A DNA stretch of 64,000 nucleotides. Origin: Ciona savignyi (taxonomy: Eukaryota; Chordata; Ascidiacea; Phlebobranchia; Cionidae). The notes below the pieces were generated by a model that was not told where the DNA came from, did not search any database, and worked only from the letters and a program-made list of their open reading frames with translations. A program made the position numbers and the translations under genes. The stretch lies in contig CH003301.1 of NCBI GenBank assembly GCA_000149265.1, positions 1,441,044 through 1,505,043 of the forward strand. Direction: 5' to 3'. Shown here piece after piece: positions 13,541 to 24,995 of this stretch. Numbering within the stretch: position 1 is the first letter of the stretch; each line of letters starts with the position of its first letter.

Positions 13541-14219
13541 ACTGGTTTCGTTTACGCGATCTTTCTGAATGAAGGACCGACGCTTACCTACCACTCATCC
13601 AATGCACTGTGATAATGAGTCAACGCGCTACATCTAAGCTATTACTACTTGATGTTAGAATGCCCCATAACAGAAATGCCTGGTGGCTATCAATCAGCAG
13701 CTTATATAGTTGCGATAAGAGCCGACATGCTAACGGTCACAACAACAGACGATGGTAACTTCTTTAGTAACATTTAAGCGGAATTCATAATGCCCTTTGT
13801 ATTGGGGTCTGTCACAACGTTGCCTACTTTTCCATGTTAATAATATGCCAATATGCTACCCCAGTCTTATATGTTTTACAGTACGATCTTCTGTAACCTA
13901 AGACTAAAGTAATGTGCTGTAAAACGGAAATGTTCGTTGTAGTAGTATATTTCAGATTTCCTTTTCTTTTGTGCTTGTTTGATTGTCATGTTCGATTAGC
14001 TGCCAATGCTGCTGACTTTGTTGTTTTTTTGTTAACAACGTCACAACAGAACAGAAAAGAATAACAGACTATACAAAGTCTGGTCTCTATTTATCCCCCA
14101 AAGTACTTGTATCGAATTACCAAACAGTTCGTTAGAATTATTTATCTGCAACAAAAGTCTGTTTGTTGTTTAAACAATAAAAAGGTAATTAATTAGTGAT
14201 CGATCAATATTTTCACAAA

Positions 14220-14430
14220 CTACAGGAAAGGATCTTCAAAAATTGGAGAGAGTGAGTGATATAAGAAGAAGAGCCTTCAAGAAAAAGGCATACACAGAAG
14301 TGCATTTAAAGTTTTAGAAGCTGGTTTTAAAGTGACACTTATTACCAATTTTGCCGCAAGTAACGCAGCAGGCGAGTACTTGTTCCAGCAAAAGAATAAC
14401 CAGCCGAATAACGCAAGACATTGATCAAAC
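14220..14430 (+). other. Candidate 5' UTR exon of the protease gene
   Basis: Ends at a good donor (AAAC|GTAAGT, GT at 14431). A matching acceptor TTTTAG precedes 15856, 19 bases upstream of the protease ATG. An A-rich TATA-like stretch AATAAAAAGG lies near 14176. The exon's left end is a guess. The link to the protease is inferred only from spacing and splice sites. Confidence 0.35.
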
Positions 14431-14592
14431 GTAAGTAAAAATTGTTTTATATAAAAAAGGTGTTATTGCATTAAAACACCACAGTTTCTATATGTTAACC
14501 ATTTTAGATAGCATTAGCTTAATATATTAATTAGAGTTATGTGTACTGCACTTAAATGCTATCCATGTATGATAGGCATATTTAAACATACA

Positions 14593-14698
14593 AACAATAA
14601 AAATATTTTATTTAATTATTTTACCAATAAATATAAAGATGTATTAACAATAAAAATATTTTATTTGATTATTTTACCAATAAATATAAAGATGTATT
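14593..14698 (+). repeat. 53-bp tandem duplication
   Basis: Two adjacent copies of a 53-bp AT-rich unit starting AACAATAAAAATATTTTATT, at 14593-14645 and 14646-14698, with a single A/G difference. The near identity points to a recent duplication. Confidence 0.9.
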
Positions 14699-15874
14699 AA
14701 TTTAAATTAGAAATTGGATTTAGACAAAAAGGCCTTTTCCGATTCGTTTCAGACACTGTTACAATTATAACACTCCATAAATTAGAAAGAACAACAACAA
14801 TAAACAGGACAGATCTCACGATTATTTTCAATTGTTCAAACATTTAAGTGGACTCGCTGATTTTGATCTTGTTTTTACAAGTGATTAACTTTGATTTGTG
14901 GGACTTGTTTCTTGGTTTCTCGTTCGATGATCCACGTCAGTTAACACGTGTTCACATAAACTTATTATTGTGTTTGCTTCGTTTAACTCTTATTGAAGGT
15001 GTCGCTGTGCATATGCTGCTGACCAGTTCTAAAACATAGCAACAAATTTATATATTATGTGAACGGATAATATTCCTGATGCTATCTTCATTATTGTATA
15101 AAGATTTTAATTAAAAGTTCTTGGATTACTATCTGTGGTTAGTCCATGATTTTTGTTGTTTATATATTATGTGGTATTAGGTTTACTGCATGTTGGTTGA
15201 TAATTTTTAAGTTAAAAGTAAATATTTAAAGCACTTAATGATATCAGAGTACCTGTTTTTGCAAAGCTTCGGTTGAAATATGGATTTAGTTACAGATAAA
15301 ACATGGCATCGTTATACTGGGTATAAAGTGTCCTTTCGCGTCGAGAGCTATCTTGCACACTCTCGTTTTCATTACTTTGAATTGTTCTTTTAGAGTCGAC
15401 AGTTTGTTTAAGTTTACTCATACTTAGTAAAGTTTATTGCAAGGACAAACCTAAATAAGTGACAAACTTGGCCCCCGGCGATGCTTGTCGTCTTTCTGGG
15501 AAGGACTTTGTCAGGTTGACCCTAGCATAATCGTATTACTTGCTACAGTAATTGTCGTGTTCGAAACATAATTAGATTGATTTTATCAAAATATAGTAAC
15601 AAGGACTTAAAGTTATACCTAAATGGTAAAACATGACAGCAACTCCTTTAGTAAGACGTTTAGGTAGACTAAAATAATACTTTATTTTTGTCCTTATTAT
15701 TTTAAGCTTTATCATTACTGCAAACAATCAAACAATGACAGGGTAGCTAAGATTTGGTGCGATTTTCAAGTACATAATTGCTTAACTAATTGCTATATAA
15801 AATACCTTTTAATTTGGTACATTTTTAAAGCTTATATTCAATTTAAATTTTTTAGTGCAATAAAGAGAAAGAAA

Positions 15875-18800
15875 ATGAATATCTCCGCCGTCGTAAGTTT
15901 AATTGCATGGGTCGCATCTATTCAATCAGCATCAGGTAACAACTTGTTTTCTAATTTCGCTCGGGTGTACTAAATGTCATGGTCGGGAAATGTCATGCAC
16001 TATTATTAAATTCAAGTATTATAGATTATTATCTGGGAAGGTTTTACACCGAAACGGCGTGCATTCAAAGTTTGGTCATGAGAAAATGAACAAACTTCTT
16101 TCTAAATAATGATATCGTTACCGCGTAATCGGCAGGGGATAACTTTTCATGCCTATTGTACACACGATTATCCAACACGATATTTTGCAGAAATTTTTCG
16201 CTTACTCGTGAATATATATGCGTATGTACATTTGACAAACTATTTCTGTTGAAGTGAGGACTCTTCGTAGAAGATTCTATTGTGTGCGTGTCATTAAAAT
16301 TATGTCGAAAGCAGTGCCAATTAACTAAAATTGGGAATTTTCGTCTGAATTGCCAAATATAACCGCGCCTTAGTGTATTTTTATAACACACTGACGTACG
16401 AATTCCACAGCTTCTTGTACAAACGGGGCATATAATTAGCTTGATGACGAAATGATGAGTCACTTATCCATGTTTAAACCTGCGAAAAATGGCAACGCAA
16501 GACTGTCAACACGATTTTCACATTTCGAATTTTTACGTTATTATAAACAGACCAACCGAAACTGTTTGATCAGATAAAATACAGTCATTAAAAATGATCC
16601 GCATATAAAAAAGACGCCTGCAGTTGCCAATTTTTTTACAATTTTCTTAAAATGGGAAAGAGTGGGCAAGAGTAGACCCAGAAAGCTTATTTTTAAGCTC
16701 AATAAAACGGTTCCCTAAAATGTACTGTCGTACTTATTGAAAGAGCTATCTTATTATCAATAAACAACTGTAAATGTATTTGATAAATTTTAAAACCGCC
16801 CGTCAGTCCCGCGCCACCCACGTAGAGAAAGGGTGAAATGCGTAATGTTATTAAATATTACATTAATGTTGGTTTTGCATGAATATAAATACCAAATAGA
16901 AAGTTTACTTACTTGGACCTCGCCTACACATACCCAATTATATGGAAATGTTTGCCTTGTACAAAGATATAATAATATTTAACTGACCAAAGGACACAGC
17001 TAATAAGCTATCGACGACGTTTTAAACTACCCAACTTATTGCCTATGCCCTGTCAGTAGAACTCACTAGTAGTACGTGCCACTGATAACTTTGAAGTAAA
17101 AATGTCCTATACAAAACTCCTTCTCATATACATGTTTAAATACAACTAGTAGAAAACCATAATGGTTACGCATTTTATTATACCAGGAAATCTACAGACA
17201 TTGTTTTTTCAAAGTCAAGCGTGTCAAATTAGCTCCAGGCAACGAATAAAATGCGGACCTTCATATACAAATATGAACAATTGCTACTCTTTGGGATGCT
17301 GCTTTCAAATGACAGTATTCGGGCCTTGGTGTTACTATTCCACATATAGTAAGTGCATATGTTTTCTCATATTTTTCGGATAAGAAAATCGCTAAAATAA
17401 TTTTGCCAAACATTTTTCGTTGACTCGTACGTAGTTGTTCGGACATTCGAATGGATGGGCCACACAATATTATATCAACTTATTCTTACAGGTTACAGAA
17501 ACTACCCTCTCTACAGCCCGCCCAGTGTATCGAGTCGAATCGAGACTTCCTCTAACAACTTGTGGTATGTAAATTTCCTAACTAACTTAACTTGGAATTC
17601 ATTAAAATGTATTTCTTTACGCTGTATGGATTTGTAATATCGTAGTGAAAATTTTAATGCACACTGAGATGCTTATCCGCCTGTAAATAGTCGTCAGAGA
17701 TAACTTACGATAAAGACGCATAAACATACAAATGCTCAAATAAACATTTCATCAATGCATATACATTTTCCCAGGACCACCTCTCTATCTACGACGACGC
17801 AAGCGGATACAACTACGTCAGCCACAACACCAATATCCTCCGCAGTATTGACCCAGTAAATTCTGGCTTTAAGAAATAAAATAAGAGAACGTATTGCAAT
17901 TAAATAGCTACCATATTATGACGATGCTTTTATTTTTTACTTCCAAGGTTGCAATATTCAACACATTTAGCATGCCTAAAACCTGCTCAGCTTTGCGTAT
18001 CCACCATTAATTTAATTTCTTTCAGAAATGAAGTAAGAAAGCAATCTAAGCCGGACTCCGACCTTGTGGCGTTGTTGTCAAGGTTAGAAGCCATGCATAG
18101 AAACGTGCAAAACAAGCAAGAGTCTGACACAAATTCAAGACGACAAAGCGAACCTGTTTCAAACAGTGAGACTATCCAGGCATCTGCATCTGGAGTAGTT
18201 TCAAGCGACCCATTTGCCCGTAGCGTGTCTACAGAGAACGAAACTGCGTTTTACACATGTAGTTTCAATCCCGAAGATAGAGAAGACTGCGGATATCCAG
18301 GGATAGTAAGAGGCAACTGTGAGAATTTAGGATGTTGTTGGAACAGCAGCTTGAATGGAGTATATTGGTGCTTCTATTCTATTTTACTCCACAATGATGA
18401 AGTACTTGTTCCACCACCAGTTGGTAACCACTCGTCCAGTCAAAACGAAGGTTTGTTTAACTTTAAAGTTAAATTATGCACATCCACTTGTAGAATATGC
18501 TATTGTTCTTATGACAACACGCATATATTAAAACATATTTTGAAATATTAATTGATTACTTGATTTTAGATAGTGAACCGGCATGGAGAAACAACAACAA
18601 TGTGGATTACCAAGATGAGGAACTCATTGCACCACCTCTGCCACCAAATTTACAAGACGAATTTGCTAAGGAGGATCCTGATAGCAATTTTCTTGCTCTG
18701 GTAGCACAAGAGATGTCTGGAGATGGTTCTTTTCCGGAGAACGTTCGGAATTCAAGCACTCCACCCACACATGTTCACAATACAACACGTAATGAATCCA

Positions 18801-21800
18801 ATGGAAATTCACGGAACGGTTCAACTGCACTACTGACGGAAGAAAAAATTCCTGCAACTAATTCAACAGCATTACCAACTTCAGAAACTCTATCAACAAC
18901 AACTTACCTAAACATAGCACTAAGTGAACCAGCATGGCTCCAACAACTATTAGAAAACCACGAATTAACAGCTTCAACACCAACCACTACCACTTCAACT
19001 TCAACAACAAGCACTTATGCAACAACAACTGAACAGGTAGACGTATTGTACTTGTACGTGATTTCTTGACACGCCTATTTGTGTTCATTAATAAATTGTG
19101 CATTAGAATATCCATTATAGATTAGAATAAAGTATTAAAAAACTTCATTGAAGTGTGTTATTGTCAGAACTGTTGTGCTGTTTTCTGTACAAAACCCCCC
19201 ACTGTATAGCAATATGCGATATTGCAATACGGTTAAAGGAATCTTATATTTATAGGCTGATGATCTTCCACCCTACAGTGACCCAGTTGTACACACAGAT
19301 TCTCTGCAAAATAATGGTAAGTGATCAGTACGTAATCTACACAATATTTTACATTTATTCACAACACAAAGTAAAAATTTACGATTACGATTAATATTTT
19401 AATGTTTAAATATTATATGCAATCCTTACGTTTTTCGTTCAGACCTATGCGGTTCTAGAATAGAATATTTATTGTTTCTTGTAAATGTAAAAACGCATGA
19501 GGCATTACAGCACATACATCATATTCAAAGAATGATATTCAAGGTGATTTGAAAATATTCCAATTAAGTTTTCGTTTTTACAATAAAGAAGTGCTTTTGT
19601 AGAATAAGAGAAACTAATACTTTCTCCGCAGGAAACATCCCACCTCCCACAGCAGCTATTACTGACATTGCAGCTTTACTAAAGATCCTTCAACGTATTG
19701 AACAACAGAGAATACAATCAGCGGCACAACAAGAGTGCAGAGTGGACATTCAAGGTTTTCAACACATAAGAGTGGCAAATTATATTAAAGATACAAATTG
19801 TATCGATTTTAGCAATTTATAAGTTGGCAGTCGCCGTTGACACAGCTTATCCCTGATTTTGTATATAGCTGGTTACCTCACCGCCAGCAAGGATCCTATT
19901 CAAGTCACATTATTGAGACGATCCAAATGATTAAAACACCTAATTGTAAATGCTCCTTTCAAATGCCTTTTTTCTACAGATGAATGTTGTAGATACGATC
20001 CAACAGCCCCGTGTTGTGAATATCAGGTCCACAGAGACCTTGCACATAGAGCTGCTCCTATAACACGCATAGTTGGCGGTGGGCCAGCAGGTTTGTTGCG
20101 GTTTTCAGTGGCATATATATCAAAAGATACACTCGATGCACCGTTCTGCGGAGGAACACTCATTTACAATCAATGGGTCTTAACAGCAGCCCACTGTGTG
20201 TTGGATTATTGTAAAGGCACAAGGTATGCTCCCAAAAAGCAAACATTTTGTTTTCGTTTTTAATTTATATAACGAAACATAATTAATTATAATAAATATT
20301 TGGATTGTTTCATTCTCCACCACGAGATATTTTATTTTAAATGGACGAGTGTTAGATTAGCAGGATCTGATTTGTAATATATGTTAATTCTATTTCTTTA
20401 TACATTTCGGAATCGTAAATTGTACCGCTCTCTCTAGCTCATGGTCACTTTTTACAGGCCAATATCGGAACTTGTTGTAAGTTTGGGAAAATACAGAAAG
20501 ATGTCCTACCAGCGAGATTTCGGCCAGGTTGACTTAAGAATAATTGATGTGATTTGCCACCCAACGAACTGTAAATCTGCTGACCAGCCAAGACTAAATG
20601 ACCTTGCGCTTTTAAGATTGGAAAGGTGAAAAATAAACATTGCGATGTTTTTTAAATACTGGACTTAAAACGGTCTTAAAACGGGTTAGCTTCAAAAGTA
20701 TTTTATAATTAATATTTGGACAATGAACGGATAAAAACAATATTTTAAAATTAATAAATAGTAGGCTTATTACGTAGTCTATTTTGGAACAAATTTATAA
20801 CTAAATAAATTATAGTATCCAGCCTATTGTATAGTGGAAAAGGAGGGTTTATGTATTTAGCATATTAGCATACTTTAACTTATAAAACATTAGTAATCCC
20901 AAACAGAGCTGTACAGAGTAACCGGTATTTTACACCTGCTCCAATGCCCCTGGCTTTTGAAGCTCCAGCTCCGAGTGGAAACTGTATAGCTTTAGGATGG
21001 GGTTCAACGCATGGTACGTATGAATATAAAGGCAAAACCATTTTCAACAAAACAAATTATAAATTATTTAATAAATATTTATTATTTGGTCAGCGGTAAA
21101 ATAGTATAGTCTTGTTCTTATAACACTTTTACATACATTGCATTTAAAACTTGCAGACATTGATACAAAATGTTTTGCACAGGCACTGGACATGACGGGG
21201 TATTAAAAGAAGTTTCTGTGCCTCTCATAAGCAATGATCAATGCAATAGGCCTGATTGGCGGAATTGTGTGATTCGAGCATGTATGATGTGCGCTGGAGA
21301 TCTCAACAGCGACCCTTGTGACGGAGACTCAGGTGAATCTATCTTCCTCAAATTAATTAAAATTAAAAAAACAAGTAGGAAGATTGTCATATTTTAATTA
21401 TTCAAATTGGCTTACGCACATTTAACTTTCAGGCCTAATCGAAAACCTAGCAAAAAAATTTGTAATTAGTGGACAGATGATGATGTCTGTCCGATTAACG
21501 TGCATTGTTGCAAAAGAAAACAGTTCAAAATGGATAGTGCATTATTTCATATTATATAGCGCAAAAGCGAATCTTAAGTTGTTTAGACTCTTACTAATTT
21601 ACACGACATTTCATCGGTGGCAATGACGGTTTGAGGAGATGACTTCCGTTTCCCCGTGCCCGGCTTGAAGTCACGGTAGCTCGGTATATTCTGAGATCTA
21701 TAGTTCGTATCCAACCATGGGTAGGGCTTCTCTTGCTACCGTCATGCTATCGTAGTCACGAAGTATTTACGATTTATTTACGCTTTTACGGATTAAACCA

Positions 21801-22111
21801 GCAAATCTGGTACATGAGGCGATAAGCCCGCTCGATCATGTACTATGTACGATCGCCTGATCGGGTTGAAATGTACATACCAGTAATATATTCCGATTTT
21901 TTACAAGTTTTATTTATTTCCCACTATAAATGTACTTTTTCCAGGCGGCCCTTTATTTTGCCAGCGACCGAACGGATTATACGTTCTTCATGGAATATAC
22001 AGTTGGGGGCGATGTGGTTCAGAAGAACGAAAGCCTGCAGTTTATACAAGAGCTTCATACTTTATAGACTGGGTCAACAGGGTTACAGACACATTTGTGG
22101 GGCGAAGCTGA
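15875..22111 (+). CDS. Secreted trefoil-mucin-trypsin serine protease
   Basis: Predicted secreted, trypsin-like protease of 751 residues. Exons: 15875-15935, 17220-17348, 17492-17564, 17775-17855, 18026-18450, 18570-19036, 19256-19316, 19632-19754, 19980-20223, 20458-20625, 20907-21013, 21183-21332 and 21945-22111; all intron phases agree. Residues 1-20 are a signal peptide. Trefoil domain 1 is C22-C58 (GCCF, then PWCYY); trefoil domain 2 is C193-C230 (RxDCGYP, GCCW, WCFY). Between the second trefoil and the protease is a Ser/Thr/Asn-rich, mucin-like stretch. The S1A domain begins after R503 at IVGG. The catalytic triad is H545 (LTAAHC), D603 (NDLALL) and S696 (GDSGGP). D690 sits at the S1 specificity position, so cleavage after Arg/Lys is expected. 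An unusual Ala728 replaces the usual Gly of KPGVY. The CC-x8-CC motif before the activation site may tether the propeptide. I know no named orthologue. Confidence 0.85.
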
Positions 22112-22320
22112 TGTAATTGTGCACGTTCACTTTGTAAATCATAATACTTGGCACTGTGAGGGTAGTACAGGCCATCAGTTGTTCATAGCCATGCGTCATA
22201 CAGTGCAACTGAGCTGGTTCTCTGCAATCAGCTACGTTGTTCCACAATGCAACGGGCCCTTTTGCTGTTTATTCTACGAATTTTAATGTCACTGTTAGCT
22301 ATTTCCCTGTCTAAGCTAGC

Positions 22321-22407
22321 GGTTCCCAACCTTTGTATCATGGGCTGGAACTTATCTACTCTGTTTTATCTTCACATACAAAGATCATAACCTTCTGGTT
22401 GGGAACC
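22321..22407. mobile_element. Small hAT-like MITE
   Basis: Perfect 11-bp inverted ends GGTTCCCAACC (22321-22331) and GGTTGGGAACC (22397-22407) around about 65 bp. The end sequence resembles the CAGTGGTTCCCAACC termini of many hAT elements. A clear 8-bp duplication is not visible, so the exact ends are uncertain. It lies in the probable 3' UTR of the protease gene. Confidence 0.55.
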
Positions 22408-22642
22408 ACCGATGTTGTTTATATATTTTTCGATCACAGACCTATATAACGACAACAGGCGGTATTTTTATTATTCTTACCTTTATTTACTTGATTTACG
22501 TTATACAGTATTCGTGTTTTTAGTTATAGGCCCACGTTTAACCCTTCATTCTACATTGATAATGTTCTTTCATTTTTCGTTTCCGTCACGCGTAAAATAT
22601 AACTCCATAGGCTACACACCCCTATAATTATTTGTAAAACTC

Positions 22643-22658
22643 TTTATTAATCAATAAA
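22643..22658. promoter_or_regulatory. Back-to-back poly(A) signals of two convergent genes
   Basis: TTTATT at 22643-22648 reads AATAAA on the minus strand, for the GPI-like gene. AATAAA at 22653-22658 is on the plus strand, for the protease gene. They lie about 540 bases past the protease stop and 480 past the other stop. Both genes may end in overlapping 3' UTRs; no transcript evidence. Confidence 0.4.
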
Positions 22659-23128
22659 TATAAATACATGTGCAACAATATAAATTGCAATTGTGTTAAT
22701 TTCAAAGGCTAAGTGCAATAGTGCTCAAATTGTAGTATAATAATACTAATATAAACGATATTAAGTATACTTTTAAAGTGCTGTTATTTTCCACCTACAT
22801 TGGCAAGAATAAGGAAAACCGGAATGAATTCGCCCACATATGCGTCGGCTGATGGGATTCCATTAGAGAACGATTAAATATCAGTGGACCATTTCCTTAA
22901 TATTTAAAAAGGGCAAGGGGGCCGTGCAAAGAAACCAATAACCTAAACGAGTTTAACGAACAGACCGATCACATTGATTATACTGTAAAATTATACAAAA
23001 TCATACGATACAAAGAAAAAAATATATGATTATAAATATAGGAGTAGGCATATAGGAAATGAAGAAAATTGGGAAAATAAAAGAAACAATTTCGTGCATC
23101 ATGTTGGTACAATTTCAGCATGGTCGGC

Positions 23129-24995
23129 CTAGTGCAGTATTACAGCTACCAGAATTGTTGCCGAAAGTAACATAAAGTTGGTGGTCACGCTGCAAGACGA
23201 ACCTCTTGGGGTCGTTACTTGAGATGGTGGAATTATGTTGGTGGGTAACTGGAATAACAGAGGTTAAGTGGCCGAGAAGTTAACGCGACCGACTGACATA
23301 CAGAAACAAACGTAGAGAACGATCCGGTAATTCTGGATTTGTGAGACCAGCGTGTTTATAATTTTCAATTTAAATGTTACCTAAGAGCCATTTACAGATT
23401 AACTTAAACATGGACTTGCACAACCCATTTAGTAGTAGGCTATCTTTACTCATTTAGTAGTATCTTTTTTATATTATTTTTCTGCGACCTATACTATATG
23501 TAACGTCCGGTTTTCTGCCTACTGTATGGCTGGCGGCGGTAATTACCTGAAGCAAGGTTCCTGGGTATCCATCATCTCGAGTGTCGCACCAATTCTCGTC
23601 GTACATACCGTTTTCCATTGGAGACTCAACTACGAATCTGTGAAACAACAGTTTATATTGCAGAAAAATAAACTATTTATTAAGAGCCAATACATAAATA
23701 TACGTAAACGCATATATCAGAAAAGGTTGAGGTACCTATACCAGAAGAGTTTGTCACCGCTCTCACAGCCGTCACCCTGACAAAAGAAGCTATATTGAAC
23801 CGATGCTGCAGCGGAAGGAACAGTCGAGCATATGCTGAACTGACGAGATGTTCCACCTTGGTGTAACAATTTATTACGGTTGTTCTACCTCAGTATAATC
23901 TGGTACATAGATACAAATATTCTTTAACGCAACGTTATCTGGCAGACTGTTAAAAATAGCAGCGTGTTGACATCTCTGATATTTTTACAATGAGAAATCT
24001 ATATTGGTACTTTTTAAAATTACTTGGTCAGAGAGTACGCGAGTTATATAACTTAAACAAGTTGTCTACTTGAGGAAATTACAAAAAATGAAAAAAATCA
24101 ATCAGGTTAAATTTACAGTTTGTCTGTTGGTTCTGGTTGTTGGAAACGCATAAACGACCAGCTTGTTCCAGTTCCCACTTGATTTCTATGTGTCTCATGT
24201 TACCATCAGTGGACTGAACAGTTATACAAGGCCGTACTGTAAAAATATTAATAATTAATATAGAAATAACATGGAAAAGTACTTCGTATTACTCGTTATC
24301 ATCAGAGTAGGAATACAAGTAAAATATAGGCTTTAGTCGCTTGCACGGTGCATTACTTTATATAGCTTTGTGCTAATAAACTGCATGGTGAAACTGAAAT
24401 TTAAAGTACTTGGGTAATATTCCCTTTTAATTATTGTTATGGTATTTATAATTATTAATTGAGGCTATTAAAGGTTTTGTATTTGGAATATATACCACAA
24501 TTACCACATATAAAACAAATCTGACCTCCTTCAAACTTGTAAGTTGCTGTCTTGAATCCAAGTGGCCTGCCAGTGTTAGCGTTTGGGTCGGTTATTGTTA
24601 GGAATGTTTGACTGTAGAGTGTTTCGTTAATTGGTATCCACGACTGTCGAACAAATAACGTATAAATACATTAAACTTAATTAGTTATATATTTTCGACT
24701 AAATTGACCGACAAAGTGCACCTTAGCTTATTACGAGTTCAAATCCTAGTGTATATCCATTTTAGTTAGACCTAACTAACATATGTTTTTTAATTGCATT
24801 TTAAGCACAGTAACTAAGAAAACAAATAAATGGCAGTCATGTAGAAAATAGCAGTCAAAAATGCAACATTTATTTTTCAGTTTAGTTTGTAGGATATGCA
24901 AACACTGATATTAAAACACTAACCGGGCATTGCTGGTGCGATCTGGAAATTAGTCCAAGAAAGAAAACAATTCCAAATATTGCTAATGATTTCAT
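23129..24995 (-). CDS. Orphan Cys-rich secreted protein, GPI-anchor-like tail
   Basis: Not recognised as a known family. Six exons on the minus strand, in transcript order: 24995-24924, 24643-24526, 24236-24117, 23856-23736, 23637-23547 and 23248-23129. Phases 0,1,1,2,0 match at every junction, giving 213 residues. An N-terminal signal peptide (MKSLAIFGIVFFLGLI) is followed by an ectodomain with nine cysteines in the mature chain, including FFCQGDGCESGDKLFWYRF and DENWCDTRDDGYPG. The C-terminus is a Ser/Thr/Pro stretch, RGSSCS, then a hydrophobic run (FMLLSATILVAVIL) ending H-stop. This is the layout of a GPI-anchored cell-surface protein. A simpler reading, stopping at TAA 24081-24079 in exon 3, is possible but leaves the downstream in-phase exons unexplained. 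ATG choice is fixed by the signal peptide. Confidence 0.7.

Larger units (their letters stand above)
10238..14219. other. Intergenic region with assembly gap
   Basis: Nearly 4 kb without a supported gene. It should include the TENT2 3' UTR. It contains degraded SINE pieces, AT microsatellite sequence around 12795-12806, a block around 11422-11455 that reappears at 33.37 kb, and the 100-N gap. The short ORFs here show no recognisable protein and no consistent splice sites. Confidence 0.45.

Noticed and set aside
16065..16463. 132-codon minus-strand ORF
   Set aside because: Lies inside intron 1 of the protease gene; composition is that of random AT-rich sequence, with no domain, no splice logic and no recognised relative.
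21600..21790. tRNA-like stretch with TAGCTC and TAGTTCGTATCC in the last protease intron
   Set aside because: Neither box fits well and no cloverleaf can be drawn; left uncalled.
24079..24995. Three-exon, 115-residue model of the orphan gene ending at TAA 24081-24079
   Set aside because: An in-exon donor (GTAAAT at 24116) joins in phase to three more coding-like exons and a GPI-like tail, which is a better explanation.
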